Source: Balanoglossus misakiensis
Taxonomy: Eukaryota > Hemichordata
NCBI GenBank assembly: GCA_040954595.2
Contig: CM082589.2
Span: forward strand, 3,844,001 to 3,908,000
Length of the DNA stretch: 64,000 nt
Direction of reading: 5' to 3'
The translations under genes and the position numbers were made by a program. The stretch's first letter is position 1. Every line of letters begins with the position of its first letter. This document shows, in pieces, positions 1-16,100 of this stretch. The notes below the pieces were generated by a model. That model saw nothing but the letters and a program-made list of their open reading frames with translations. It was not told the origin of the DNA and did not search any database.

Positions 1-3000
1 TCTGTATATTTATCCTTTTTACATAAATATGCAGTGTCGGTGAAAACGTGATGCTGACACTTAGCTTCAGTGCGCCATATTGTTGTCTGTTTTGGTTTCT
101 GAATTGCGTCTATCTCGTTTTTTGAAGTCCTTCGCACTATAGTAGACATTGCCAGCATTACGCTAGAAGAATGGAGTATCTTCATTCAGGTAATGTATTG
201 ATACATTGATTGAAGAAACGTCCACCCTGTTAGAATTTCTGCAAAGGTTTTATGTTGGGTATACGATAAGCTCATTGTTTGTTCGTACCAAAACTCGCCT
301 TTGTTAATTGAGCGATTTTCCCCCAGAGCTTTGTTTGGTACATTGATGGATGAGACCTAACCATAAACATGCCAGGGACTTGTTTTATGTTAATGTGTCC
401 AGTTATTGAGTTCAGCTCAGATATAGCAAGCTATACAGAACAATAATCCCAGAACAATACACACCACGAGTTTCAGTTGTTCTCGAAACACGTCCCAGTT
501 TTGAAACAAGCGCGACACACCTTTGTATAACTTTTTATTCTCTGGTTTAATTTCATCGGTTTATTACGTTGTAAACCAAACAAATGCCAGGACGGCGCCA
601 TGTTGGTGTATTTGGCACGTTTACTTGATATTTTTGTCTCGCAAGCTGTGGCAATTATTTACTGTTATTTTATTCACCAAATATGAAATGTCATTCGTTT
701 TCAACCGTGAGCCTTTATTTGCTTCCGGCAGAATTTCGGTGTCACTGACAGACACTACAATATACGAAGCACTCGCCAAGAGTACCGACAAGAAAAGTAA
801 GTACGACAGCTTAAGCAGAATCTTAATCAATGGGGAATAATTGTTCTAATTAATGAAATGTGTGATCAAACACAGGCTGTCGCAAAATTACGAACATGTT
901 TTCTGGCCTCGCATCGAGCGTTTGGCTAATTGGAAATTTGTCGCCAGGAAAATTGGAATTGAGCAGGCTAAATATAGTTCCTTACTCAGAATATGTTTGT
1001 GGCAAACTAGGCTAAGTTTGACAGTGAAACGTTCCTTGGTTTGTTTCAAAGAAGCGCTCATACTCGCAATTCCCATTCGTACAGAGATATGTATATAAAA
1101 TTACTGACGTGTGACGAAGATGAACGAGTTATCCGTTCGATGTTGCCTGTGCGCAGTCATCAACAGGACGCCGCCGGGCTTTGCGCATACTATAGTATAT
1201 TAATTCTTGAGATGGAAAGCGTCTTCGGATAAGTAACCACACAAAGGAATCGTGTTTAAATACACCATCTCCCACTGGCCAAATTTATTGATCGATAACG
1301 CTACGAGTAAACCATATCACCGTGGCTAATTTTAGCTGCATCCGGGTATTGATCGGCAGCTGGAATTACACGCAAACTACACGTTCCTTGACACCTCTGG
1401 ACATTACTTTCGACCGTCAACCAATAACCCCCCGGCGTTTCCACTGTTAGGATTATTCTTGGCAATTCGAGCGTACTCAGATAAGCCATCTAGCACTTAA
1501 AGAGGTGATGAAACAAAACATACTGCAGACGACAAATCGCCATTTTGATAGAGTGGACGAATAATCCATTCTTGCAGGACGCCGACCATATAACTTTATC
1601 TTCCCAGACCACTGTAACATTACATTATCATCGGACAATCGATGCATTTGCTTACTTTCGCGGTATATAATATAGGCGTAACGATACGTTCAGTTCCAGG
1701 AAATACTTAAATGGAAACGTTGAATACGGTGTACTCGTAATATTCGTAGTTTCACTGCTTAATTAAAGATACACCTGAACCGATGGATAAATGTTAAACA
1801 ATCTCTTCTGCTTCATCTCCGATCGATATTACAATAATATCGACACCAGCCTACAGTATTCTAGGTCAACAGTCCCTATCCACTACTGTCATGTAATGTA
1901 TATTTTCTAACATTTTCACAAAGCAATCGGCCGTTCCTTAATTAGCTGTGTATGACGTTGAGTAAACGAGTGGTTGGCGATTGATGTGCTCAACGACAGA
2001 TGCAACCTCAAGGTCTGACGCGCGCCTAAGGAAGAGTGGAACGTGTCATTCGATATCCATGGCAACGTCACGTTCGCAACAACCGTGAAAGATTGTCTAT
2101 ATTAACGCGATTGACGACAAATTTTATTTTAATTAGTATATTCAAAGTTTGTGTCTGACAATAAATGCCATTGACGCATCGATTGCACTGACAAAATTCA
2201 GTTAATTTGTATGAATGGCGAGTTTGCTGACCGTCTATTAACAGGAAGTTGGCGAAATTAAAAATTAACTTGAAAATTAAACATTAACTTTGAAACAGAA
2301 TAATATATTCGCATGAGAAAATGAATATTTTATGACGAAATGAGCATCACTTCTGTTATTTTCAATATTTATAATGGGGCATCAACGAGGGACCTATTAA
2401 TGTTTAGCTCCGCACGGTACTGCATTATTCAAAATACTTGGAAAAGTAAATGTAAAATGTATAACTTACAACACTTTCGATAATTTATCCCCCCCCCCTC
2501 CCATGTCTTCACACTGTAATGTCGATTGGCCAGAATGCAATACCGCCACCTAGAGTCGCTGGATGCGTTGAGCTCTCATCTCAGTGAGTGTTGGACAAAC
2601 ATGCGTCAGTATTGATTTATACTATTTGAATATTTCAAGTCGGTTAATATCCTCTGTTGGTGTATAAGATGCATGATCGCAGTTTTCTTCAGTATTGACC
2701 AGGGTGACATAAAAGGTTTTTTAAAACGCTTTCATATTCTCCTTGGTTTAACACCACAAGACATTACTAAGCAGACATTCCTGTAACCTCGTCTGTCTCA
2801 ATTCAGGCTCCAATTAAGACGCCCAAACTCTGACCATCGAGCAATTCTTGCCGGCGCGCGGTATCACGTCTTTTCCACCTTGCTTATTGGACAGCCGTGC
2901 GCGAGCAATTCCCCGGCAAATCCCCAGTGGCTATATATCAACGTTCGGCAACGTGTCACATGAATGCCTAACGACGGTTTCGGAGCCAGAAAATTGACGG

Positions 3001-3380
3001 CGAATAATCGCAATCAATGTCGACCCGCTCACTTCGAATGGGAATCAATTCCAAGTAATAAAACCACACACTTTAGGCCATTTAATCCGGTGGACAATCA
3101 CAGCGTGGCGCTGATGAACCGTGTTCTAACAAACCCAGTTTCGCAATCACACCGCTATTACTGCCGAAAGTGATCGGAAAGCGTCTGACATCCGGGAGAC
3201 ACGTTTTGCCGTTCCAGCAAGCGTATGCAAACACGGCGGAAACGCTTTTGCACGCGAGCAGACCGTGGCATACATTTTAAAAATCACCAGGAACTACTAG
3301 TCTATGGGACTATGTTATCAAATGCGAAGCATTGCTGTTAAATTAAATACTGTTTAACTTTTAAAAATAAGGCATATTTG

Positions 3381-3556
3381 GATTGGCGGCCATTTTGAAT
3401 GTCAGATTTTAGACAATTTGAGACAACTTTGCTATCTTACTCAAAAGTTTGCAAGGTGACCCCTAGTCTAAATTTTATGAGAAATTAATCTGAAGTTGCC
3501 TTGAGCAATGTGTGAGGAAAATTTTGAGGCTTTGATTTTTCGTGGTGCATACTACC
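3381..3556. repeat. Diverged interspersed repeat, copy 1
   Basis: This block shares an ordered set of similar words with 25288-25445: GCCATTTTGAAT, a gAGACAA..TTT..CA...TTGCTnT segment, TTTGCA-GGTGACC, and GTTGCCTxGAGCAA. It ends in TACTACCTTAA, which resembles the TTAA-flanked terminus of the element at 25545-26530. The copies are too diverged for a perfect match but the order is kept. Family not identified. Confidence 0.5.
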
Positions 3557-6500
3557 TTAAAATGAAAAAGAAATGTCGTGCAAGCGAGGGTCAGTCGCCT
3601 GGCATAAATCATAATAACCAGGCATGCCATCTAGCTACGGGCAATAAATTTAATTCATTGCACAATGACGGGGAATAAATACCAGCGCGTTACGTGTCCC
3701 ACGCGTCCGTTGCAAGATTTAATGAGAATACCTCGCGGATAGGTCGGTTTTCTGTGCACTCGAAATTTCACGTTACAGGTGGCTGGATTAACTTAGCGGA
3801 TTGTACTGCTCTAAAGAAACAGCCCGACTGGTAAGATTATGTCACTGATGCCGTGACCAGGTAAATACAGTGAGTGATAAATCGCACTTACATGTATGTA
3901 TACGTTGTTACTGCAAATACTATACAAAGACGACTTCTTGGACTGTGTACGTGATGACGACAGCAGATCCGCTGAAACGAGATAAGAGCGTCTCTCTCGC
4001 GTGCGATCAATAAACGTGACACGCTCAGATCTTCATGCAATATTAAGAGACCCCCGGAAAGCCAGGAATGTGTTGTTCTTTGTACTAACACCTTTCGTCA
4101 TTACACCGAGGAAATAACACCATTCTAAGTCAGCGCGTCGGCGTGATAGGAAAGAGACGGATCGCGCGGACGCTGCAATATTTATTTGACACGCGCGTCG
4201 TGGCATTATTTATGGATTAATTGCGTAAATCCTCACCTAATGAACTGATAACAGAGAGTTTCAACTCTATATCTGGCCACTAAATTGTGACACACCTTCC
4301 ATTTTTCCATTTACGCCTGAATAAATGGATATTTTCCGCCTACGAATGTCTAATTGGTGTGCGCAATTCAATTTCCATCCAACATTTCTTGAGTGTCTGA
4401 CTCGCTTGGCCCTTTCACACCTGCCTCCAACCCTTTCTGTCAACAATCCCTGGACAGCGTTGCAGTGTCTTTCCTAACTCTATTTGCAATTGAAATTAAT
4501 CTCTTGTATAAACTACACTGTATATGTCAAAAATGCCCTTTTGAGCCATTCTCCATACATTAATATCCAGTGATCAAAAATAAACTGTTCTTGTTCACAA
4601 GATATATTTCTTTCAATTCAAGTATGATTGGGCCCAGTACTTAACTGTAGCCTTAGAAACGATGGCCAGAGAATGAGGTTTTAAGCCATTTTATCACAAT
4701 TACTCAACTTTCGACATCGTAATATTTCATCTGAAATCGCGCTCCACTCAAAAACTAAAGTACGTTTGCTTTTACCTGAATCGACGTGTGTTCGATCCTT
4801 TTAAGACGTTCGTGTCCGTGCTCGAGTTCCAAATATGTTCACCAAGTAGCAGCGAGTGTAGGGACAGACCGTCGGTATTTTAGCTAATGTAAATGAATAA
4901 AAATAAAGAATTGGCGTAAAACAAACATATAGGTAATGAATCAGATCAAAGGCTAGCGAACATTTTACCTTAAGCACCGCTTTAATGGCATGACTCACTT
5001 CCCTACTCCAATCCAGTCAGTGGAAGTAAAATAGTTTGCTCACTATCCATTAAGCCAGGACGTACAACACACACGGAGGTCCTTATGCCATTTCTGTGTG
5101 TAATGTATTGACAATAAGAAACGGGAATCGAAAACATTTCAGTAATATAGTACCACCGGCAAATTTACGTTCCAGCACAGCAAATAAGTCGATAATGGAT
5201 TATTTTCATCAAGAAGCCTGAAATAAAGGAAAACTCGAGCTTTGAGAAAGGGCCGTGGGGTGAAAATAGCCTCTGGGTCGTTAAACAAAATAAGACAAAA
5301 ACGGAATTTATGGAATGCGTCCATCCATTTACTTGTCGATGTGAATCGAAATAGCATAACATAATCGTCACCAAATTAACATCAGTTATCAGCTATGATG
5401 TATCTTGTTCACATCCATAGCACATCTCGTGCAATAGAGGACGGGGAGATGGCACATACATGTTGATTCCCTAGGTATACATTTAGGCCTAATTGACAGT
5501 TGCCTTGTCCCGAGTTCAAGAGTGATTTCCAGGGCATAACTTGGACTACAGAGGCCATTATTGAGAATGAACTCCGTTAATCGGAATTAATAATCGGATT
5601 AATGATGATTGATACATCAATGACAGTCTTAAATTAGTAGGGGGATCGTGGTCTACATGTAAGTCATCTTTAAAAGATTACCACTGGCGGCGCATTCATC
5701 GTGTTCTCTCTCTCGTCACGGGTGGGCCGACCCGCTGGGAGTCCCATACCTCCGATGTGAAACAATTTCCTATAAGTGTACAGTCACATGCAAAGCTGCA
5801 TGAAGGACAAAGGTTTTAGCTGCAAAAATCGATACGTAGCACCAGTGTAATTCAGTTATACAATAGGAACGCCGGTCACGTGTGCTGGGATTGCGTAACC
5901 ATGGTATATGAATGTACAGTTGTGTGTATCGTAAATTTTACCCAGGAGCTGATTCGCTGTTCGTTGGTATGCTGTTTGCTCTGGGGTTTTATTTATCTCG
6001 AATATGACCGTGTTAACTGTATGCTCCAGTTTGAAGAAAGATTTATCACTCTCAGTTTGATTTCTAAGCCATATTTCTGGATATCTTATTATCACTAAAT
6101 AGTTCTAACTGTGCTTAAGGTACCTGTATCTATACATGTATATCAACCGATAACATATAATAAGGGCCTCTGGTGTCAGATGACCTCAATTTTACTTTAT
6201 TCTGCTCCGGGGTTTATTTAGTTTTAATATGGGAAAGTATAACAGGATCATTGGGACTGCCACATTTCAATGACGAGTCCCACAGGCGTGTTATCACTTA
6301 ATGACCTTTCTTTTGGAATGTAATGGTCATAGACATTTCATGTTATTAATGCATGGTATTAATTAAGAAAGATCTATTCGGTATGCCTGATTAGCAGAAA
6401 GTCTCGCCGGGATGGTTTATATTTCAGGGGTTAGGTCAAATCTAGTCGTTAAAATGTTCTCAGATATTTGGATTCGGCATGCTCGGGTGAAAAGAAAGGA

Positions 6501-9500
6501 AAAAACGATGAAATATGTATGTGATTAGACACGCTTTGTGGCCTGGGGTGTGGGCGTGGCGATGATTTTGATATTACGCCGGTGTGTGTTCGCGACCGAT
6601 TTAGACTGGTGGAAAGCATTTCATGAGAGGAAGGTTAAACTTGATTCACAGGCGTACCTTAGTCTTGCGATATCATTTGGAGTTGAAGGACATAACAACC
6701 CAATCAATTGTGAAATGGAGATTTGTAAGAGGAGCAAATCTATAGCTAACATCACTCATCTGTTGTAACATGGCAAAAGACATGTATAAGTTCGTTGCAT
6801 GGCGGGGGACAAGCCATAAAAGACCCCCTGAGCACTCGACAATATTTACGGTGCACTAAGATATTTACTGTATTCAGAATAGCCATGCATGCAGTAAAAT
6901 AGACAATTTCACAAAACATATCCACTTTGGTATACAGCAGCGAAATCGCTTACGGAGCAGCAGGGGGCCATTTAGAGGTCGTCTTGATGTAAGAGATCAG
7001 AAGATTTACGATCAGAAATGACGTGAACATTTTCTCCGACAAAGGAAAATTAGAGACGATTGTAGGTTAGTCAGAAACTCATCTGCAAAATGGATTGGTG
7101 ATTCCAAGCGGTCAAACAAGCAGACTCAATCAGGTAACAAACAGCGAGCACTTGGCACAGTTCAGTTAATGAACATGAGAATAATCCGACTTTCGAGTTT
7201 AACCCTTAAGAAGTAATTTTATTATGACGATCTCAAGGTCACTGCTTTAAGACTGATTGGGTGTTTATTCCCCTTGTAAAATGATGGGATATTTCCATTC
7301 CTCTTGAAAATGATTCTATAGGCTAATTATGGTATTACCGGTTTAAAATCAGTATACATTCCTGATTGGTCCGTTTGAACACAACTCCAATAACCCTTTC
7401 AACGCCAAAGCTAACTTGTCATCGTTCACAACATTAACCTTCGTTATCTTTACCAAATTTCACTTTTCTTCTCCGCAAAAATTTGATCAAGAACTTTTGG
7501 CAATGGGGAATTATGTCAACCTTGTCTAAAAATTAAGGGAAATAGAGAAAAATATGATACTATGTGAAATATTTGACCAAATATTTTTGCGGGAGAAATC
7601 GCGGTTCAAAGGGATAACATCCACTCATGTTTGTAGTGATCCTTTCGCACAAAGAGAAACGACTGGCGTATACAAATTCACATGAAAGGAATCCACGTCG
7701 CCCTACATGCATTATTGATATCAAGAGTGAAGGATGGTCGGAAAATATGACTTGTAAAAGTGACTTGTATCAGAATGGAACGTAGATTGCAAACGTGACT
7801 GACAGGTTAATTCACTTGAGAAAATAATGATTGTGTGTTAAAATGCAGTACTAGACTTTCTGAGGGACTATGGTTGTATTGCTCGTGAATAGATGATGCA
7901 TAATGAATGCATGTACCATCGTTTTCCAGCATGACCGAAGCTGCATGTCCACACCCGATGAAATTTTGTGATTATTGCCGCCTGTCCGGTCGATCAGCAT
8001 TGTCACCGCGTCGTGTACACCTATTGTATAGAACGCATGCGTTTATCACCATAAGATATAGCCATTTTTCATCGCTGTTTTCGTATTTACCGCTTGAGTG
8101 TGCTTGTATTACCGAGCGGCCTTCGACAACAATACCGACAGATGGTATAGGTACAGCGACACTCGAATGCTCCGCAAATACCAGCATTTTACTTTATCAT
8201 GCCAACGTCGTCTGGGAACCGTAGTGGTATTACTGGAGAGGGGAAAAACGAAAGCTGCCCTTCCATCAAAATCCCATTGTGTTTACTTGACAGGATATCA
8301 ACTATACGGATGGTGATAATCGGTTTTGCCCTAGGTTTCCTTTGTGCCGCCGGCAAAAAGCTCCTGAGATATAGCGAACATACGGTCACTGTTTATTACT
8401 CCTTGCGTATTTCCGATACTTAAAAAGTACTTTTATTTATATTCTGAAAATGGCTCAACCGTTTTCCAATTAATTTTTCCAACCGGAACATATATATTAC
8501 GTAAACGCCTGCGCAATTCAATATCACTGAAAGCCACACGTACCAGGAAATAAGTAACTGCGGTCACTGTCCGCTTCTTTCGCTAACTTTATCTAATTCC
8601 CTCGCCCTTATTCATCAATGATCACACGTACCAAAATAACAGCGTTAGGCTTATTCATCAGAATTTCAGAAATAACATGGTGTGCACGACAGAGCTTTTA
8701 AAAAATAAAATGAAAATTGATGGGCAACACCTGCATTGGTGCTTACATTTTGAAAGGCCTACGATCAAAATGCCAAATGTTTTAAACAATCAGTTGTTAT
8801 ATTTGTATAAAAACTTTTTTGGCCTTGGTCTTTTGTTCTTTATATATATAGATCAAAGTTTTTGTTGTGGTGACCGGGGGTTAGTGGCGAGCATCAGACA
8901 ATTGGGAGTTCTCTTCTTCTAAGCAGACAAGTTTAATGGCAAAAGTATAGCAACAATGGTGGTACATGTATATACATGTATATACATTGGCCATGTCAAA
9001 CTTTTATGGGTATAACGTAAAACGTATTATGAATCCTTACCAAGGCTTCTCAGCATGTCTATGTATGTCTCGTATGGTTATTCTAGGTTAGACAATTCAT
9101 CACAAAATGGGTCAAGGCAACAAGAATATCATTTTATCATTTTTATAGTAACAAATGCATGTACGCATTGTGTTCTGGCTACCAGGAACACTATACTTAG
9201 CAGTGTGCATTGAATTCGGCTGGTATAGAACGTTATGTTTGTTTTATGAAAGTATAGATCTATTGATCCGAGGCCTAGTGTGGCGAGACTTGTCAACCTG
9301 TAGTTCGAAGACTACGTACACGTATAAATAGCGATCAAATCGCATCCGGTTAAGCCGATATAGGCCTACCCGTCTTTTATCAAGCGATAATACTACTACG
9401 TGTACAGGTTGTCTGTGGACGCATGCTTCTTAACTCATCATACCCGTCGATTAAATGAGGTTCTCCATTCAAAAGTGTGTAATTGAACTAGAAAACTGTT

Positions 9501-10019
9501 TCGCTTTGACCCAAATGCATGATAAGTTCGACAGTGCAAGCCTGATGCCAATATATGAGTTATCAGTCATGTAAGCCAATGACTGTGGCCGACCGCATTT
9601 GAGTAAATGTTGTATTGTCAATAATTTGATGGATTACGTGTAGCTCCTGAAGACAGATCACGTGGTCTAAGGTGTTGCGCAGTACTGCACTTTCGGCTGT
9701 TCGGAATTACCCACAGAAATCAGATCTTCATATGCAATTAACATGCGGAACAAGTGAACGAAATTGAAAAATTGAACATTTCATCAATAACGTATGTGGG
9801 TATTCTCCACTTTAGTCATTTCCTCTTCATCCACGAGGTGGCCATGGCGGCGAGCCTTTGAAGCGATATGAAATGGCAAATCCGTTATTTTTGGTAGATT
9901 GCATCCGGCTCTTTTTGCGAGCATTGTCAATGCACACAAACTCGCGTCGAATGATTTGTTGACGAAGGAGATTTGAAATATTGGCAGTACATCAAATATT
10001 TATCATCCACTGCGATAGT

Positions 10020-10105
10020 ATGATCTCTCTCTCGTCTGTTCGTTCGTCCATCCGTCTGCCTGTCTGCGTGTCCGTCTGTCTGTCTGTCTCCCCCACCCCC
10101 TCTCT
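10020..10105. repeat. Pyrimidine-rich low-complexity tract with CTGT repeats
   Basis: The plus strand is almost entirely C and T, with short tandem CTGT/CCGT units and a C-rich end. This is simple-sequence DNA; the open frame across it on the other strand (Arg/Thr/Asp-rich) is an artefact. Confidence 0.7.
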
Positions 10106-13100
10106 CCATTATTCAATATAGCTTCATCCAACTCTTATCACTCGCTGGGGAATAAAATAACCATTAGGGATTACCATAGTTTCTTGACAGACTAATTTCC
10201 TCGAGCATTTTGAAAATCAATCCTTGATTGACTCAGCCGCTGAAATATCACCGGAAGGTTGAAACGGCGATCTTCTTATGAGTTATAGCAATGATTGACA
10301 TACCATGCAATCTATATATCCGCAAGATCAATTCATAATAACCCTGGCTCACCTTGGAGATATAGGCCAAATCTTCTTATCTTGATGGAAACGTCACACT
10401 ACAAACAAAACACTTACGTGTAATTGTCATAAATTTTACTCGATTGCAGGTTGCAGTGATTCGCTGTCAATTACCGCCTCCTTAGTCAAGAAAAATATTA
10501 ATATTGTGGGGTTCTCGGTCACATAATACTATAAATAAAAATTAAAAGTGCAGGCTGGCTATCACATTTGTCTTGAGAATTATGAATTCGCAATCAAAGC
10601 GTGCCGATAAATATGAATTCACTTAAAGCTTAATGCATATTCACTAAGTAATACATTAGCGAAAGGCTAATGACGATTTGAAGTAATGTTGTCTTCTCAT
10701 CGGTATAGCAGTCATATCAAATGGAAACAATATCTTCTAACTTACACATGCCCATATATGAACAAAGTTTGGGTGTTAGTGGTCTAATATTCATGTGTCT
10801 GGGGACTATTTAACTGGTGGCCACCCACCTGACAGAGGGGGGGGGGGGGCATTCATTCAGTTATGACTTTCTCCTTGCGGCATTATCAATAGATAAACTT
10901 TAATGATAGGGCATCGACCTTTAAACTAACATTAGCATAGCCTCATCCCGGCGTGCATATTAATTAACAGTCTCCTGCTTCGCAAGTGTTATATTTTCAA
11001 ATGATTCCCCGTTAATTTGGAATTCAGGAGTGAATGTCATCTCTTGAAATAATAAATCATGATAGAAACCTCATGAAACAATTAAATATTGACAGCACGT
11101 ATATAAATAATGCAAGAATACAGGACTGTGGGCATGCTGATGTCAATTAAGCCAGGCAACATTGTCACTTCAATAAACGAAGACAAGTACTTGACGTCTC
11201 GGTAGCAGCTGTTCCATGCATGTATGTATATGCATATATGCATATACTTGTGAACTTGGCGCTAAAGTTTATAGTATAACCGGGGAAATAAATTCAATTC
11301 TGAAAAAAATGCTTCGGCTATATTGAGATTCTGCCATGTATTAGAACAAGCATTTGGTTACACATGGCCATTCTGAAAGATTATACGGCCAGTTCTATTG
11401 TCTTTTCGGCTATCATGGTATTAAGGTATGTCATACGATGTATACGCAGTGTTTGCAGATAAATATATATACCACTACTAACCAAATGTCGTTATATCTT
11501 AGCCAAACATTTGTATAGTGCGTAGTTTTTGTGGCCAACATAACGAGCCAAAAAGATTGACAGCAAGTTCAGGCCAGGTGTTTACCTATGAAGTATATAA
11601 TTGCCGTTTTCTGAGCTGCGTATAGAAAATCCAATTCACGAAAACGAACATCTGAAGTATGCTACGAACACACATCCCTCTTATTGAGGATAATATCAAA
11701 AGAAATTATTTAATTCACATTACTTCCTTTGTACCCAGATCAATTTATGAGCTAAACCCCCCTTTTTAATAAAACCCAGTATTGGAAAATAACCAGAATG
11801 TTCAGCGTTGCCATTTCTTACTAATTGGATGTGATCCAGTCCTTATGAAGTTTCCGTGATTTGTTAGGCAGTGGGCATTAAATCTTTCTGTTCTAATGGT
11901 TATATTGGAGATTTGAGACAAATTCGTAATGTGTTGGTGATGAAATCCATATGGCGCTGACGGGAGCGGTTAACGAGGCGTGAGTCGGGCTGGATTACAC
12001 CACAGCGTGCATATGCAGCGAGAGACACGGATCGCTCTAACAATCAAAGAAATATTCATATAGTGGAATTATGCTATATTTGTGTCGGAAATTGGAAATA
12101 GCGACCGCAGATTACATTTAATGGTGAACCGACTTAAATCACCTGTACGCTGATACAGCAACCAAAGCAGCAGTGGATTGAAATTCAGTCTTGCTTTAAT
12201 CTCAATATCTTCAATAAGAGGGCTGATGAATTCGCTTATGATTGATGGTTAGCTCATAAACAAAATCACACCACTTCAGGTGAAGTATTACAGATGCGGT
12301 GGAAATGGACTCTGTTGGCATGGTGATGTTTAAAAGCCACAGAAACAAAGGTTGTTCCGATTTGACCCGAAATTATTCATAATACGTATACCTCTTTTGT
12401 TCCCATTGTGACGTATATACATGTGCACACTGTTGGCTGTACGACCGTTCAACGATCATTAGGCATCATCGCCACCTGAATCGCCATCTGTTGTTTTGTC
12501 GTGCTGGTGTGATGTGTGTGGGACATGGTTGGCTCGTGTGTGTTATGGCTACATGCGACATACATGAATATGCTTACAGTGCCATTCGGAAAAGCTATAA
12601 ATTCTCTTCAGTTTCACCATATCTATTCTTGGCACCAATTTAAAATGCAAATGATAACATTGTTCTTTTTTGGGATTTCCATATTGATTCCCATGTACAT
12701 GTACATGTCTTCGCAAGGCATGTATTTCTGCATAACGGAATACAAAAAATCCACCTTGAGAAATAAGTTTACTTTTGAGGTAATTATTATTCCCGCATGT
12801 GGAATTATTTTGCATAATACACATAATAACAAAATTGCCATTTAAACGTATCCTGCAGGAATAATAAGACTACCAGGGAGTACTTTTCTTAAACTTGCAT
12901 TCAAGTCACGTCCCAAATACGTCACAGACGTGAGTTACTATGAACTGTGACGAAGTAAATCTTAATATGTTATTTGAAGCTCAATCGAACGAAACCAATC
13001 TGCTATCGATGCTTGGTAAATATTGAATTATGCTTTACACTTGACAACTCCCCGCATTGTATACCTGCGACTACAAATCTCATCCCCAGCCGCGGATGGA

Positions 13101-16100
13101 TCAATCGAAAGCACAGAATTCCCAAGCAGCCTTCGCCATGATATCGAGTTCCGTGACAAGTGAGGGATAAGACACGGTGCACTGCCGCGAAACCGCTGCA
13201 GTGACCTTTAATAGCATGTTTTTATCTGGACGTTAAATTCGAACAAACATACAAGCTAACTATCTGTTGTAGTGTTCTAGTAAACTTGATGCAGCCCTTT
13301 TACCCGATACACCTGCCTAAGGGTACATTGTACGTTGTACATGGGCCTAATACCAATCCCATGTGTGAAATCCTCAACCTCCTCATTGCTCTTAAAATTT
13401 GGTGATGGGAGCTGTACACACCCTGTAATCGGTAAACAATTAACATTTCATGACCAAGCTGACCGGCCATATTGCCTACCTAGTACCTGGTGATATAGTT
13501 TGCGTGCGAGTAGGAGAAGCTTGTCTTCGAAATGTAATATACGTTCTCGATGATTGATAGCGTATGGGGCTGAAATTCCATCAGTAATTACACACGCACG
13601 TGGCGTTATTTTGTTTAGGCACACAGCCGAAACGGGAAACGGTGAGAATAATTAATTAATCAATCGCCATTTAACAATATTAAGATGCACGGTACCTGAA
13701 CAAATATTTGGCACAAAGAAAGCATGTACTGAGGTAGACAGTTAAGCTTGAAGTGTCGGATGACTGACCTGTCTATAAACAAACTTGTTTTACGGTCAAG
13801 TTGAACACCACCCAGCTGGGAAATAATCTCCCTGCGAAGTAATCGGTGGGTTCCATAACCTACGAACGACCTTAACTATGAGTAAAGGTTTACAACAAGC
13901 TGAGTAGACGCGCGAAGTGTTTGCACAAACTTTAATGAACGCGTATACACCCTGAGGCTAGGCTGGTTATAAATTCATGTGTGGATAAACACAGATTTCA
14001 ACGATATGGACGCTGCCAGACGAATGAGCCCCATCAAGTATTATGTTTGATAAAACGCACCCCACGGCTGCTTCATGCTGTAGTGTGAAATATTAAAAGT
14101 ATAAAACATGTCTGAAATAAAATTCACGTTGGTAATAAAACGCTGTGTTACCGTCCTCAGCAAACAGAACCAACATATCGCAATAACGCACATTACACTG
14201 CAAATGATAAAATATACATTACACTTTAACAAGACCACATCAGTAATTTATCTTCCTTTGAGTCTTATTTAGTTTGTCAATCTCTACTTTATGACTTTAT
14301 GGCTCATCGACCAGAATCTCTGCGAAAACCAATCACTTCATTGTAGATGTCGCCTGTTGTTATTTAAACCATGCCACCGATCACCGATCTAGATCAACTC
14401 AATATTTCTGCAACTGTTTAATGCGCTTGCGAATTAAATCGACCAATTTCTGTCAAGTGAGACAGAAAATGATCGATGTGAACGAGTACAGTGAACCATA
14501 GTTTGTTAAAGACGTGATCGATTGTTTCCTGGTGTTCCAGATGGAAGATGCCAAAAATATCCAATGTTCTATAAAATCTAAATGTAATGTCTCAACATTT
14601 CTTAACATCAAGAGTTCATTACCAATTTTCCATCAGGCGTTTCGATGGTGTAATGACCAAACGAATTAAATTCGATTGAATTGAATCGAATACTTTTTAT
14701 AACTTTTTTTTACAAATTGCGTTACAATATTTTAAGTTATCTGTTTATTAAATATCGACCGACAAATACCAATAAAAGTGAGGAATATGAATATTTTGGA
14801 CAAATTCTCAGTTAGGTGGGAACATGTACTCTTAAAAAGTGTTGAAATGTACATTATTGATGGCCGTTAGTATGCAAGATGACCGATCGTTGAACTGTTA
14901 TTATAAAGGACCGTCCCCATACAAGCACACCTGCGAAGTTGCCACCTTCTCCGTAAATAGGCACTAGACAAGTTAAGTCGGCCAAATCGACTGCGCGGGG
15001 TTAATTGGGTCCAAACGTTGAGGGCAAGCATTGCCATGGAAACAGAACAGAAACCATAATTGTGTTCCCATCGAAAATATCCGTGATGATCCCAAATTGC
15101 GGACTCCAGTGAGCTTATCGTACAGAGAGAATTACTCATAGAATCGCCAGAGGGGGTTACCTCTCACGATTGCTGTCTTCCTCGTCCACAGTTCGAAAAT
15201 TCAGAATTATGATTATTTAGCTGCAACGTCACAGGCCATTGGAGTCTTAACCAACATGGTGTAACGGGTACGTCACACTTGCTCGTTTTAGTCGGTCACG
15301 GTCGCAGCTGTCCATTGACAAGGTTATAATTAGCATGGCACGTCCCTGCCTTGTTTCCCTGCATGTCAACGAGACACCAACACATTGTAATACGACCGAC
15401 CCAAGACTTCATTTTCTGAACCAGTTTCTGTGCTATAAAAAATGAAAATATAATTAAAGCTGTCAAGTCGATAAATTAGTGTCATACCTGAAAGTTATCA
15501 TGACAGACAATAGTGGCATCTTCGTGTATTTAATTCAACGCGACGCATTGTAACTGATTCTAAATTGCCTATTTTAGCGGGCACGCACCCCTTATCGGTG
15601 TAGAGAAAATTGTGAAATTCAGAACTTGTATTGCTGTGACTGTTGCTTTGTTTTATTACATTCTCTTACCATCCTGAGCATGACAAAATGTCCAGACTTC
15701 TAACTAAGGTATTATTTAGTATTGAGATATTCCAAAAAATGTTATTTGCATACTGAACTTTACCTTCCACAAGTGGTACAGCAGTCAGACATATCTCCCG
15801 ATAGATACAATGACATGACATAACATAAATTTAAAGGGGGAAGGTCGTCTGAACTGCACATGCGCGACTTTTCTGTTTATAAACACACCATCTGCATTGT
15901 TGCCACCGTTCCGGGAGATCCTGCAACCAACAGATGCTATATCAAAATAACTTGGATATGTAATAGTAAGGATGCATTTTTGCCATATGCAGTGTAATAC
16001 AAAGTAACAACCACATGTTTTCAATGCAATACATTGTAGCAGTTACATACGCATACTTTTACTTGCTATAGCTATTGTGTCGTATGAGACCAATACACGC

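Noticed and set aside
523-840. 105-codon plus-strand open frame
   Set aside because: AT-rich, with no homology, no matching splice context and no conserved neighbour.
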